Shown one piece after another: positions 9,304-18,194 of a DNA stretch of 64,000 bases. The translations under genes and the position numbers were made by a program. Under the pieces are notes generated by a model. That model ran no database searches. It saw only the letters and a program-made list of their open reading frames with translations, and was not told where the DNA came from. The stretch's first letter is position 1; every line of letters starts with the position of its first letter. This DNA is from Variovorax beijingensis (GTDB lineage: Bacteria > Pseudomonadota > Gammaproteobacteria > Burkholderiales > Burkholderiaceae_C), in contig NZ_VIVL01000004.1 in assembly GCF_007828835.1 (NCBI RefSeq), positions 124,001 through 188,000 on the forward strand. The letters are read 5' to 3'.

Positions 9304-10917
9304 ATGCCGGCCGGCCCCGGCTCCCGCCTGGGGCGCGTGTCCTGGCTGCTGCTGCTCGGCCTGGCCCTGCTGTTCATGGGCGGCTGCGCGGGGCTGCCGG
9401 CCGGCGTGGAGCGCAAGCCATCGGTGGCCATCACCGATGGCGCCGACACCATGCTCGGGCGCTTGGTGGCGGCGGCCTCGCCGCCGGGGCAGGGGCTGAG
9501 CGGCTTCCGTCTGCTGCCGATGCCGCAGTATTCGCTGCATGCGCGCGTCGAGCTCGCGCGCCGCGCCCAGCGCTCGATCGACGTGCAGTACTACCTGGTG
9601 CAGAACGACGAAACCGGCCGCTACCTGCTGCGCACGCTGCGCGACGCGGCCGAGCGTGGCGTGCGCGTGCGCCTGCTGGTGGACGACCTCTACACCGCGG
9701 GCGCCGATCCGCTGTTCGCGGGCTTCGCGGCGCATCCGAACGTGGAGGTGCGCTTCTTCAATCCGTTTCCGGCCGGCCGCGGCCTGCTGGGCACGCGCTG
9801 GGCGGCGTCGCTGCTCGACTTCGACCGCGTGCACCGGCGCATGCACAACAAGCTGTTCGTGGTGGACAACTCGATGGCGGTCATGGGCGGGCGCAACATC
9901 GCCAACGAATACTTCCTGCGCGATGGCGGCTCCAACTTCATCGACATCGATACGCTGGTGGCCGGCACGGTCGTGCCGCGGCTGTCGTCGCTGTTCGACA
10001 TGTACTGGAACAGCCCGTACGTCTATCCGATCGAGTCGCTGGTCTCCAATGGCGGGGCCACGCCGCAGCAGCTGCGCGAGGGCTTCGAGCAGATGACCGC
10101 CGGGCCGGACACGCTGCATCCCGATCCGCTGACCTCCACCGACCTGCTGGGCAACAATGCGCTCGGCAAGGACCTGGGCGAGGGCGCACTGTCGCTCGTC
10201 TGGGCGCGCGCCGAAGCCTATGCCGACGCGCCCGCCAAGGCACTGGGGCCCCCGGAAGCCCGCGGACTGCCGGCCGACGAATCGACCGACAGCGTGCTCT
10301 ACAACGTGCGGCGCTACCTGCGCGGCGCGCAACAGGAGATCCTGCAGACCACGCCCTACCTGATTCCGGGCCGCGGCGGCATGGAGACGATCCGCCTCGT
10401 GCGGCAGCGGGGCGTGAGCTACACCATCGTCACCAATTCGCTGGCCGCCACGGACGAATCGCTGGTGCACATCGGCTACCGCCGCTACCGGCCCGAGATG
10501 CTGGGCCTGGGCGTGGAGCTCTACGAGCTGAGTCCCAAGCGCGTCGAGCAGACCAGGCGCTTCGGCATCTACGGCTCCGCGAGCGGACGGCTGCATGGAA
10601 AGTCGGCCGTGGTCGACCGCAGCATGGTGTTCATCGGCTCGATGAATTTCGATCCGCGCTCGATGCTGCACAACACCGAGATCGGCCTGTTCATCTTCAG
10701 CCCGCAGATTGCCCAGCAGCTCACCAGCCTGATCGGCTTCATCCGGCTGGACGGTGCCTACCAGCTGCAGCTGGGGCCGCGCGGCGGCATCGAATGGGTG
10801 AGCCCGGCGACGGGCGACGGCGCCGACACCATCCTGCATGTGGAGCCGGAAACGGATTTCTGGTCGCGCTGGAAGCTGGAGCTATTCGCGCCGCTGGTGC
10901 CCGAGAGCCTGCTGTAG
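9304..10917 (+). CDS. phospholipase D family lipoprotein (ClsC-like)
   Basis: Two-HKD phospholipase D superfamily protein, possibly a cardiolipin synthase of the ClsC type or another phosphatidyl transferase. From ATG 9304 it has a clean lipoprotein signal with lipobox LLFMGGC (Cys28). HKD motif 1 is HNKLFVVD (His181) with GGRN; motif 2 is HGKSAVVD (His432) with GSMNFDPRS. Two in-frame upstream starts exist (GTG 9217, ATG 9265); 9304 was preferred for signal-peptide length, not for a ribosome binding site. A strong AGGAGG and ATG at 9181-9194 are in another frame. Confidence 0.85.
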   Translation: MPAGPGSRLGRVSWLLLLGLALLFMGGCAGLPAGVERKPSVAITDGADTMLGRLVAAASPPGQGLSGFRLLPMPQYSLHARVELARRAQRSIDVQYYLVQNDETGRYLLRTLRDAAERGVRVRLLVDDLYTAGADPLFAGFAAHPNVEVRFFNPFPAGRGLLGTRWAASLLDFDRVHRRMHNKLFVVDNSMAVMGGRNIANEYFLRDGGSNFIDIDTLVAGTVVPRLSSLFDMYWNSPYVYPIESLVSNGGATPQQLREGFEQMTAGPDTLHPDPLTSTDLLGNNALGKDLGEGALSLVWARAEAYADAPAKALGPPEARGLPADESTDSVLYNVRRYLRGAQQEILQTTPYLIPGRGGMETIRLVRQRGVSYTIVTNSLAATDESLVHIGYRRYRPEMLGLGVELYELSPKRVEQTRRFGIYGSASGRLHGKSAVVDRSMVFIGSMNFDPRSMLHNTEIGLFIFSPQIAQQLTSLIGFIRLDGAYQLQLGPRGGIEWVSPATGDGADTILHVEPETDFWSRWKLELFAPLVPESLL

Positions 10918-10944
10918 GCCGCGCGCCGGCGGCCCGCGCAGGTG

Positions 10945-11448
10945 CTATTGCTGCAGGCGACCGCTCAAGTAGGGCTCGGGGTCGACGGCGGTGCCGTTCT
11001 TGCGGATCTCGAAATGCAGCTTCACGCGGTCGGTTTCGCTCTTGCCCATTTCGGCGATCTTCTGGCCTTGCCGGACCACCGCGTTTTCCTTCACGAGGAT
11101 GGTCTGCGCATGGGCGTAGGCGGTAAGAAAGGTCTCATTGTGCTTGATGATGACCATGTTGCCGTAGCTGCGCAGCTCGCCGCCCACGTACACCACGCGG
11201 CCGTCCGCCGAGGCCACGATGGGATCGCCCAGGTTGCCGGCAATGTCAAGGCCCTTGTTGCGCACGCCGTCGAAGCGGGCAATGGTGGTGCCGGCGGCGG
11301 GCCGGATGAACATGGCCTGGGGCTGCTGCACGGGCGGCGGAATGGGCACGCCGGGCCGCGCCGGCGGCTGCGGCGTGGTACAAGCGGCCAGGCCGGCGGC
11401 CAGCAGGAGCGCGGCGCCGGTACGAAAGGCAAAAGTCTGGAGGTGCAT
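10945..11448 (-). CDS. NlpD-like M23 (LytM) domain lipoprotein, probably non-catalytic
   Basis: 167 aa with lipoprotein signal MHLQTFAFRTG…LAAC, a Pro-rich linker, and a LytM domain (residues 55-165). The domain lines up with E. coli NlpD (NKGLDIAG, SYGNMVIIKHN, TAYAH, KLHFEIR). Two zinc-ligand positions of active LytM enzymes are lost: Asn in NKGLD where His is expected, and Lys-Leu-His in place of His-x-His. As in NlpD/EnvC it is therefore likely an amidase activator in the periplasm rather than an endopeptidase. No LysM domain is visible. Confidence 0.8.
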   Translation of the reverse strand: MHLQTFAFRTGAALLLAAGLAACTTPQPPARPGVPIPPPVQQPQAMFIRPAAGTTIARFDGVRNKGLDIAGNLGDPIVASADGRVVYVGGELRSYGNMVIIKHNETFLTAYAHAQTILVKENAVVRQGQKIAEMGKSETDRVKLHFEIRKNGTAVDPEPYLSGRLQQ

Positions 11449-11544
11449 GGCTCTTTTGGAACGAATTCGTTGCTGAGGGTTCCCGCGGTCGGCGCGCCGG
11501 GCGAGCCACCTCGTCCATGCTAGCAAACTCGGCCGAACCCGGAT

Positions 11545-12051
11545 CTACTTGAGCGGGATCGGCGTGCCGCGGTCGATCGGCACCGCCGTCACGCTGTTCT
11601 TCGGCGAACCTTCGATCAGCAGGTCGGAGTACGTGAGATAGACCAGCGTGTTGCGCCTGGCGTCGACCATGCGCACCACGCGCAGCCGCTTGAACAGGAT
11701 CGACAGCCGCTCGCTGTAGACCTCTTCGCGCTTGGGCAGGGGTTGGGTGATGCTGACCGGCCCGACCTGGCGGCAGGCAATGGAGGCTTCTGACTTGTCC
11801 TCCGCCACGCCGAAGGCACCCGCCAGTCCGCCCGTCTTGGCGCGCGAGACGTAGCAGGTCACGCCATTGACCTTGGGGTCGTCGTAGGCCTCCACCACGA
11901 TCTTGTGGTCGGGGCCGATGAGCTTGAACGCGGTGTCCACGTCGCCCACCGTTTCCGCATGCGAGGCCGGGGCCAGCGCAAGGCCCACCAGCGCCACGCC
12001 ACACGCGAAGGCGCCGCGAAGGAGGAGGGAAGCGCGGGGGGCCTGGGTCAT
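11545..12051 (-). CDS. creA: CreA family periplasmic protein
   Basis: 168 aa with a cleavable signal peptide (basic N-terminus, hydrophobic core, ASHA cleavage region). The mature part begins ETVGDVDTAFKLIGPDHKI, followed by VEAYDDPKVNGVTCYVSRAKTGG, which is characteristic of the CreA family. Function is unknown despite its wide conservation. It sits between the NUDIX and NlpD-like genes on the same strand, 10 nt after the NUDIX stop. Confidence 0.85.
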   Translation of the reverse strand: MTQAPRASLLLRGAFACGVALVGLALAPASHAETVGDVDTAFKLIGPDHKIVVEAYDDPKVNGVTCYVSRAKTGGLAGAFGVAEDKSEASIACRQVGPVSITQPLPKREEVYSERLSILFKRLRVVRMVDARRNTLVYLTYSDLLIEGSPKNSVTAVPIDRGTPIPLK

Positions 12052-12061
12052 GGCTGTTGTT

Positions 12062-12613
12062 TCAAACGATGCTGAGTTCGTGCACGCGGTCGAAGCTGCC
12101 GCGCCGCCTGTCCTCGAAGAAGTGTTCCAGCGCCTCGCGCACGGTGCGAAAGGCGATCTCTTCCCAGGGAATCTCTTCCTCGGTGAAGAGCCGGGCCTCG
12201 ATGGTTTCGTGGCCGGGGTCGAAGCGGTCGTCGAGCAGGCGGGCGCGGTAGAACAGGTGCACCTGGCCCACGCGCACCACGCTGATCACCGCGAACAGGC
12301 CTTGCATCTCGTAGTGGGCGCCGGCCTCTTCGTCGGTCTCGCGGGCCGCGCCCTGGGCCGCGGTCTCGCCCAGCTCCATGAAGCCCGCGGGCAGCGTCCA
12401 CTTGCCCCAGCGCGGCTCGATGTTGCGCTTGCACAGCAGCACCTTGTCGCCGAGCACGGGAATGGTGCCCACCACGTTCAGCGGGTTCTCGTAGTGGATG
12501 GTGCTGCAGGCCGGGCAGACGGCGCGCTCCTTGGTGTCGCCGTCGTCGGGAACGCGGTAGACCACTGCGGTGCCGCAGTTCTTGCAGTGCTTGATGGGGA
12601 CGCGCAGGATCAT
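12062..12613 (-). CDS. NUDIX hydrolase with N-terminal zinc ribbon
   Basis: 183 aa. The N-terminus carries two CxxC pairs (CKNCG at about 10 and CPACS at about 33), a zinc ribbon like that of NudC-like pyrophosphatases. The NUDIX box is complete: GFMELGETAAQGAAR followed by ETDEEAG. Likely hydrolyses a nucleoside diphosphate derivative such as NADH, FAD or ADP-ribose; substrate unknown. Start codon ATG at 12613. First gene of a probable minus-strand unit with creA. Confidence 0.85.
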   Translation of the reverse strand: MILRVPIKHCKNCGTAVVYRVPDDGDTKERAVCPACSTIHYENPLNVVGTIPVLGDKVLLCKRNIEPRWGKWTLPAGFMELGETAAQGAARETDEEAGAHYEMQGLFAVISVVRVGQVHLFYRARLLDDRFDPGHETIEARLFTEEEIPWEEIAFRTVREALEHFFEDRRRGSFDRVHELSIV

Positions 12614-12632
12614 GGAGCGGGAAACCGCGGCA

Positions 12633-13334
12633 TCAGGCGATCTTGATCGTGAGCTTCGGCAGGCCGGCCACTTCGCCCACCAGCGTGTCGCCCGCCACCA
12701 CCGCCGCCACGCCTTCGGGCGTGCCGCTGTAGATCAGGTCGCCGGGCTGCAGCTCCCATGCGGCCGACAGGTGCTCGATGGTTTCGGCCACGTTCCAGAT
12801 CAGCTTGCTCACGGTGCTGCGCTGGCGGTCGGTGCCGTTCACCTGCAGCGAGATCTCGGCGTTCTCGGCGTCGCCTGCCTCGGCCACCGGCACGATCGGG
12901 CCGATGGGCGCGCTCTGCTCGAAGCCCTTGCCGATGTCCCAGGGGCGGCCCTGCTTCTTCATGTCGTTCTGCAGGTCGCGCCGCGTCATGTCCAGGCCCA
13001 CCGCATAGCCGTAGATGTGCTTGTGCGCATCGGCCGCCGCAATGTTCTTGCCGCCGGTGCCGATGGCCACCACGAGCTCGATCTCGTGGTGCAGGTTCTT
13101 CGTGAGCGTGGGGTAGGCCATGGTGCCGGTCTGGCCCGCATCGACCACCACCAGCGCGTCGGCCGGCTTCATGAAGAAGAAAGGCGGTTCGCGGCCGGTA
13201 AAACCCATTTCCTTGGCGTGATCCTCGTAGTTGCGGCCCACGCAGTAGATGCGGTGCACCGGAAAACGGGCGGCCTGGCCGACCACGGGGACCGAAACGG
13301 TCGCGGGCGGGGCGAAAACAAACTCGGAAGCCAT
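12633..13334 (-). CDS. fumarylacetoacetate hydrolase family protein (fumarylpyruvate hydrolase-like)
   Basis: 233 aa. FAH-fold metal-dependent hydrolase with IYCVGRNYEDHAKEMG, FFFMKPADALV, HHEIELVVAIG and GDLIYSGTPEGVA, all typical of the small FAH/YcgM/NagK group that cleaves acylpyruvates. The divergent neighbour is a maleylacetoacetate/maleylpyruvate isomerase, so the pair fits the last two steps of gentisate (or homogentisate) breakdown. Start ATG 13334, leaving an 87-nt shared promoter region. Confidence 0.88.
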   Translation of the reverse strand: MASEFVFAPPATVSVPVVGQAARFPVHRIYCVGRNYEDHAKEMGFTGREPPFFFMKPADALVVVDAGQTGTMAYPTLTKNLHHEIELVVAIGTGGKNIAAADAHKHIYGYAVGLDMTRRDLQNDMKKQGRPWDIGKGFEQSAPIGPIVPVAEAGDAENAEISLQVNGTDRQRSTVSKLIWNVAETIEHLSAAWELQPGDLIYSGTPEGVAAVVAGDTLVGEVAGLPKLTIKIA

Positions 13335-13421
13335 TGCGTCTGTCCTTTTCAGCGGAACGGAGAAAAACGGCAGTGTGCCAGAGGCAGGCGCGGGCTGCCG
13401 GTGCGGCGCTATGCTTGCGGG

Positions 13422-14063
13422 ATGATGAAGCTGCACAACTACTTCCGATCGTCCGCCTCGTTCCGCGTGCGCATCGCGCTCCACCTGAAGGGCCTGGAGT
13501 TCGACTACATCCCGGTGCACATCGCCCGCGGCGAGCACCGCACGGGACCGTTCTCGGCCATTTCGGCCGACATGCTGGTGCCGCTGCTCGAAGACGAGGG
13601 CGAGCGCTTCTCGCAGTCGATGGCCATCATCGAATACCTGGACGAGACCTATCCCGAGCCGGCGCTGCTGCCGCACGATCCGGTGGGCCGCGCCCATGTG
13701 CGCGCACTCGCGGACTCCATCGCCTGCGAGATCCATCCGCTCAACAACCTGCGCGTGCTCAAGTACCTGGTGAAGGAACTCAAGCTCGACGACGAGGCCA
13801 AGAACGCCTGGTACCGCCACTGGGTGCGCGAAGGCATGCTGGCCTTCGAGCGCCAGCTCGCCCAGCATCCAGGCGGCCGCTTCTGCTATGGCGACACGCC
13901 CACGCTGGCCGACTGCTGCCTGGTGCCGCAGATCTTCAACGGCCGCCGCTTCGACTGCGACTTCAGCGGTCTGCCGCGCACCATGGCCGCCTTCGAGGCC
14001 TGCATGGAGCTCGACGCCTTCCAGCGCGCCCAGCCTTCGCAGTGCCCCGACGCGGAAGCCTGA
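13422..14063 (+). CDS. maiA: maleylacetoacetate (maleylpyruvate) isomerase
   Basis: 213-aa zeta-class glutathione S-transferase. The glutathione-site motif RSSASFRVRIALHLKG lies at residues 9-24, followed by QSMAIIEYLDETYP and the C-terminal helical domain with PTLADCCLVPQIFNGRRF. It isomerises maleylacetoacetate or maleylpyruvate to the fumaryl form, the substrate of the divergent FAH-family hydrolase. Start is ATG at 13422 with a second ATG adjacent. The PgeF gene follows 14 nt downstream. Confidence 0.88.
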   Translation: MMKLHNYFRSSASFRVRIALHLKGLEFDYIPVHIARGEHRTGPFSAISADMLVPLLEDEGERFSQSMAIIEYLDETYPEPALLPHDPVGRAHVRALADSIACEIHPLNNLRVLKYLVKELKLDDEAKNAWYRHWVREGMLAFERQLAQHPGGRFCYGDTPTLADCCLVPQIFNGRRFDCDFSGLPRTMAAFEACMELDAFQRAQPSQCPDAEA

Positions 14064-14077
14064 GCGAGCCCGCCGCC

Positions 14078-14845
14078 ATGGAAGACGCGCAATGGCTCGT
14101 GCCTCGCTGGCCGGCGCCGCCCAACGTGCGGGCCGTGTGCACCACGCGCCACGGCGGTGTTTCGCAGGGCCGCTACCAGAGCCTCAACCTTGGCGACCAC
14201 GTGGGCGACCTGGCCGCCCACGTTGCCGAAAACCGCCATCGCCTGGCGCAGGCCATCGGCGGCGCGCGCCCGGTCTTCCTGCAGCAGGTGCACGGCACAG
14301 GACTCGTGGCGCTCGATGCCGAAGCCGGCATCGTGGGCGATGGCACGCCGGCCGACGCCTGCACCGCCACGGCCGTCGGCGTGGCATGCACGATCATGGT
14401 GGCCGACTGCCTGCCCGTGCTCTTCACCGACGAATCGGGCCAGCGGGTGGCAGCCGCGCACGCCGGCTGGCGCGGCCTGGCCGGCGGCGTGCTCGAGGCG
14501 GCGGTCCGCTGCTTCGAGCCCGCGCAGGCGGCCGGCAAGGTCATGGCCTGGCTCGGCCCCTGCATCGGCCCCCGGGCCTTCGAGGTCGGGCCCGAGGTCA
14601 AGGCCGCGTTCGAGGCGCATGCGAGCGAGGCCGCACGCTGCTTCCGGCCCGCGCCGGCCCCCGGCAAATGGCTGGCCGATCTTCCCGCGCTCGCGCGCCA
14701 GCGCCTCGGCGCGGCCGGCGTGGCGTCGGTGCACGGCAACGACGGCAGCGACGCGTGGTGCACCGTCGCCAACCCGTCACGGTTCTTTTCGCACCGGCGG
14801 GACGGCGTCAGCGGGCGCTTCGCCGCGCTGGTCTGGAAGGTCTGA
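14078..14845 (+). CDS. pgeF: peptidoglycan editing factor PgeF / polyphenol oxidase family
   Basis: 255 aa, YfiH/DUF152 family. The catalytic zinc ligands are visible in FLQQVHGTG (His), VADCLPVLF (Cys) and AAHAGWRGLAGG (His). In E. coli the homologue removes wrongly incorporated residues from peptidoglycan precursors; some members show laccase or adenosine deaminase activity. It begins 14 nt after maiA on the same strand. Its last 69 nt overlap the 3' end of the convergent membrane-protein gene. Confidence 0.85.
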   Translation: MEDAQWLVPRWPAPPNVRAVCTTRHGGVSQGRYQSLNLGDHVGDLAAHVAENRHRLAQAIGGARPVFLQQVHGTGLVALDAEAGIVGDGTPADACTATAVGVACTIMVADCLPVLFTDESGQRVAAAHAGWRGLAGGVLEAAVRCFEPAQAAGKVMAWLGPCIGPRAFEVGPEVKAAFEAHASEAARCFRPAPAPGKWLADLPALARQRLGAAGVASVHGNDGSDAWCTVANPSRFFSHRRDGVSGRFAALVWKV

Positions 14846-15175
14846 GTCCGTGCCTGCCGCCGCGGCCGCCTCGCTTGCGGCGCGGCGCGCTTCTTCCTGC
14901 GCCTTTTCCTCGCGCTGCCTGATCGCGCGGCGCCGCCCGGGGGTGCCCATCAGGTAAACCACCAGTGCGACAGGCGCCAATCCGTACAAAAGAAATGTGA
15001 AGATGGCACCCAATACGGTGCCCGTGGTGTTGGTGGCTTCGGCCACGGCCATCATCAGGGCGACGTAGAGCCAGCCAATCACGATCAGGTGGATAAACAC
15101 AAGAAGTTTCAGTCGGTAAGTGAGCGGGGAGCGTTGTGGGCGCCTTGCGAAATGCAGGATACTCAAAATACGCAA
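14777..15175 (-). CDS. small membrane protein, unknown function
   Basis: 132 aa with two hydrophobic segments (about residues 24-46 and 52-76), then a highly charged C-terminal tail rich in Glu, Arg and Ala that ends in a Pro-rich stretch, presumably cytoplasmic. No family recognised. It overlaps pgeF convergently by 69 nt, and its assigned start lies only 35 nt from phaC, so a downstream start is possible. Coding status rests on the membrane pattern. Confidence 0.55.
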   Translation of the reverse strand: MRILSILHFARRPQRSPLTYRLKLLVFIHLIVIGWLYVALMMAVAEATNTTGTVLGAIFTFLLYGLAPVALVVYLMGTPGRRRAIRQREEKAQEEARRAASEAAAAAGTDSDLPDQRGEAPADAVPPVRKEP

Positions 15176-15210
15176 GCCATCCGTACCGATTCAGGCGAGG
15201 ACCAGGAGAC

Positions 15211-16965
15211 ATGATGAAGCAACAAGCCACGGGGGCCGATGCGTTCGCGCCCTTCCAGCAGGCTCTTTCAGAGGGATGGACCCAGGCGCTGGAATCGCTC
15301 CAGCAGTCCGCCGTACAGGGGGCCTCGGCCTTCAACGGCGGCGGCACGCCGCTGTGGCAATTGCCGCCGGGGGCGAAGCTGCCTGAATTGCCCAAAGTCT
15401 CCATTGCGCCCGAGAAGCTGCAAGCGATCCAGCAGCAATACATGGCCGAAGCCACCGAGCTCTGGCGCCGCGGCCTCGATGCCAGGCCCGAGGGCGACAG
15501 GCGCTTCGCCGGCGAAGCCTGGGGCAGCAATCCGCTCGCGGCCTTCTCCGCGGCCGTCTACCTGCTCAACGGCCGCACCCTGCTCAGCATGGCCGAGGCC
15601 ATCGACGCCGACGAAAAGACCAAGGCGCGCATGCGCTTCGCGGTCGAGCAGTGGATGGCGGCGGCGTCGCCCAGCAATTCGCTCGCCTTCAATGCCGAGG
15701 CACAGAAAAAGGCCATCGACACGCAGGGCGAGAGCATCGCCAAGGGCATCCAGAACCTGCTGCACGACATGAAGCAGGGCCACCTCAGCATGACCGACGA
15801 AAGCGCCTTCGAAGTGGGGCGCAACGTGGCCACCACCGAGGGCGCCGTGGTGTTCGAGAACGAGCTGTTCCAGCTGCTCGAATACAAGCCGCTCACGGCC
15901 AAGGTGTACGAGCGGCCGTTCCTGCTGGTGCCGCCGTGCATCAACAAGTTCTACATCCTCGACCTGCAGCCCGAAAACTCGCTGATCCGCTATGCCAACG
16001 AGCAGGGCCACCGCGTGTTCGTGGTGAGCTGGCGCAACCCCGACGAGTCGCTGGCCAACGCCACCTGGGACGACTACATCGAGAACGCCGCCATCAAGGC
16101 GATCCACCTCGTGCAGGAGATCGGCGGCAGCAAGCAGATCAACGCGCTGGGCTTCTGCGTGGGCGGCACCATCCTGAGCACCGCGCTGGCCGTGCTCGCG
16201 GCGCGCGGCGAAAAGCCGGCCGCCTCGGTCACGCTGCTCACCACCTTCCTCGACTTCAGCGACACCGGCATCCTCGACATCTTCGTCGACGAGGCGATGG
16301 TGGCGTACCGCGAAATGCAGCTGGGCAAGGGCGGCCTGCTGCCCGGCATGGACCTGGCCTCGACCTTCAGCTTCCTGCGGCCCAACGACCTGGTCTGGAA
16401 CTACGTGGTCGGCAACTACCTGAAGGGCGAAACCCCGCCGCCCTTCGACCTGCTCTACTGGAACAGCGACGCCACCAACCTGCCGGGCCCGTTCTATGCC
16501 TGGTACCTGCGCAACACGTACCACGAGAACAAGCTCGCCAAGCCCAATGCGCTCACGGTCTGCGGCGAGAAAATCGACCTCGGCAAGATCGACATCCCGG
16601 CCTACATCTACGGCTCGCGCGAAGACCACATCGTGCCGATCGGCGGCGCCTATGCGTCCACGCAGCTGCTGCCGGGCAAGAAGCGCTTCGTCATGGGCGC
16701 CTCCGGCCACATCGCAGGCGTGATCAACCCGCCCGCCAAGAAAAAGCGCAGCCACTGGATACGCGAAGACGGCAAGTTCCCCAAGACCCATGCCGAATGG
16801 CTGGCCGGCGCCACCGAGCACCCCGGCAGCTGGTGGACCGACTGGGCCCAATGGCTCAAGGGCCATGCGGGCAAGCAGGTTTTGGCGCCCAAGGCCTACG
16901 GCAACGGCAAGGCCTACAAGGCGATCGAGCCGGCGCCCGGACGCTACGTCAAGGCAAGAGCCTGA
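15211..16965 (+). CDS. phaC: class I poly(3-hydroxyalkanoate) synthase
   Basis: 584 aa, the usual class I length. It polymerises (R)-3-hydroxyacyl-CoA into PHA on granules. An N-terminal variable region is followed by the alpha/beta core with lipase-like box GFCVGG (Cys316), Asp472 in SREDHIVP and His500 in ASGHIAG, the expected Cys-Asp-His triad. The ATG at 15211 follows ACCAGGAGAC, a strong ribosome binding site. It forms an operon with phaA 50 nt downstream; phaB is not adjacent but lies at 25513. Confidence 0.95.
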   Translation: MMKQQATGADAFAPFQQALSEGWTQALESLQQSAVQGASAFNGGGTPLWQLPPGAKLPELPKVSIAPEKLQAIQQQYMAEATELWRRGLDARPEGDRRFAGEAWGSNPLAAFSAAVYLLNGRTLLSMAEAIDADEKTKARMRFAVEQWMAAASPSNSLAFNAEAQKKAIDTQGESIAKGIQNLLHDMKQGHLSMTDESAFEVGRNVATTEGAVVFENELFQLLEYKPLTAKVYERPFLLVPPCINKFYILDLQPENSLIRYANEQGHRVFVVSWRNPDESLANATWDDYIENAAIKAIHLVQEIGGSKQINALGFCVGGTILSTALAVLAARGEKPAASVTLLTTFLDFSDTGILDIFVDEAMVAYREMQLGKGGLLPGMDLASTFSFLRPNDLVWNYVVGNYLKGETPPPFDLLYWNSDATNLPGPFYAWYLRNTYHENKLAKPNALTVCGEKIDLGKIDIPAYIYGSREDHIVPIGGAYASTQLLPGKKRFVMGASGHIAGVINPPAKKKRSHWIREDGKFPKTHAEWLAGATEHPGSWWTDWAQWLKGHAGKQVLAPKAYGNGKAYKAIEPAPGRYVKARA

Positions 16966-17015
16966 TCCCCGATCCTTCACAACCCTGACTTCAAATCACT
17001 TCAACGGAGAACCTC

Positions 17016-18194
17016 ATGGAAGACATCGTCATCGTTTCGGCTGCACGCACGGCGGTCGGCAAGTTCGGCGGCTCGCTCGCGGGCATTGCAGCCACCGAGC
17101 TGGGCGCCCTCGTGATCAAGGAAGTGATTGCGCGCGCCAACCTCACGGCCGACCAGGTCGGCGAAGCCATCATGGGCCAGGTGCTGGCCGCCGGCGCGGG
17201 CCAGAACCCCGCGCGCCAGGCCTGGCTCAAGAGCGGCGGCACCAAGGAAACGCCGGCGCTCACCATCAACGCCGTCTGCGGCTCGGGCCTGAAGGCCGTG
17301 ATGCTCGCGGCGCAGGCCGTGGCCACGGGCGACAGCGAGATCGTGATTGCCGGCGGCCAGGAGAACATGAGCGCTGCGCCGCACGTGCTGCCCAATTCGC
17401 GCAACGGCCAGCGCATGGGCGACTGGAAGCTGGTCGACACGATGATCGTGGACGGCCTGTGGGACGTCTACAACCAGTACCACATGGGCATCACGGCCGA
17501 GAACGTGGCCAAGAAGTATGGCATCGACCGCTCCGCGCAGGACGAGCTCGCGCTCGGCAGCCAGACCAAGGCCGCGGCCGCGCAGGACGCCGGCAAGTTC
17601 AAGGACGAGATCGTGCCCGTGAGCATTGCGCAGAAGAAGGGCGACCCGATCGTCTTCGACAAGGACGAATTCATCAACCGCAAGACCAGCGCCGAAGGCC
17701 TGGCCGGCCTGCGCCCCGCCTTCGACAAGGCCGGCGGCGTGACCGCGGGCAATGCCTCGGGCCTGAACGACGGGGCAGCAGCCGTGATGGTGATGACGGC
17801 CAAGAAGGCCGCCGCGCTCGGCCTCAAGCCGCTGGGCCGCATCGCGAGCTATGCCACCGCCGGCCTCGACCCGGCCATCATGGGCATGGGCCCGGTGCCC
17901 GCCTCGACCAAGGCGCTGCAGCGCGCCGGCTGGAAGGCGGCCGACCTCGACCTGCTCGAGATCAACGAAGCCTTTGCGGCGCAGGCCTGCGCCGTGAACA
18001 AGGAAATGGGCTGGGACGTGAACAAGGTCAACGTGAACGGCGGCGCGATTGCCATCGGCCACCCGATCGGCGCGTCGGGCTGCCGCATCCTCGTGACGCT
18101 GCTGCACGAGATGCAGCGCCAGAACGCGAAGAAGGGCATTGCGTCGCTGTGCATCGGCGGCGGCATGGGCGTGGCGCTGACGATCGAGCGATAG
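17016..18194 (+). CDS. phaA: acetyl-CoA C-acetyltransferase (beta-ketothiolase)
   Basis: 392-aa thiolase that condenses two acetyl-CoA to acetoacetyl-CoA for PHA synthesis. The acyl-accepting Cys88 lies in INAVCGSGLKAV. The C-terminal NGGAIAIGHPIGASGCR holds the His, and SLCIGGGMG the second catalytic Cys. The start at 17016 follows CAACGGAGAACCTC. It sits directly downstream of phaC with no further pha gene behind it. Confidence 0.95.
   Translation: MEDIVIVSAARTAVGKFGGSLAGIAATELGALVIKEVIARANLTADQVGEAIMGQVLAAGAGQNPARQAWLKSGGTKETPALTINAVCGSGLKAVMLAAQAVATGDSEIVIAGGQENMSAAPHVLPNSRNGQRMGDWKLVDTMIVDGLWDVYNQYHMGITAENVAKKYGIDRSAQDELALGSQTKAAAAQDAGKFKDEIVPVSIAQKKGDPIVFDKDEFINRKTSAEGLAGLRPAFDKAGGVTAGNASGLNDGAAAVMVMTAKKAAALGLKPLGRIASYATAGLDPAIMGMGPVPASTKALQRAGWKAADLDLLEINEAFAAQACAVNKEMGWDVNKVNVNGGAIAIGHPIGASGCRILVTLLHEMQRQNAKKGIASLCIGGGMGVALTIER

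Noticed and set aside
10945..11448. Active M23 metallopeptidase
   Set aside because: Two zinc-ligand positions are replaced, as in NlpD/EnvC, so it was annotated as a probable non-catalytic activator.
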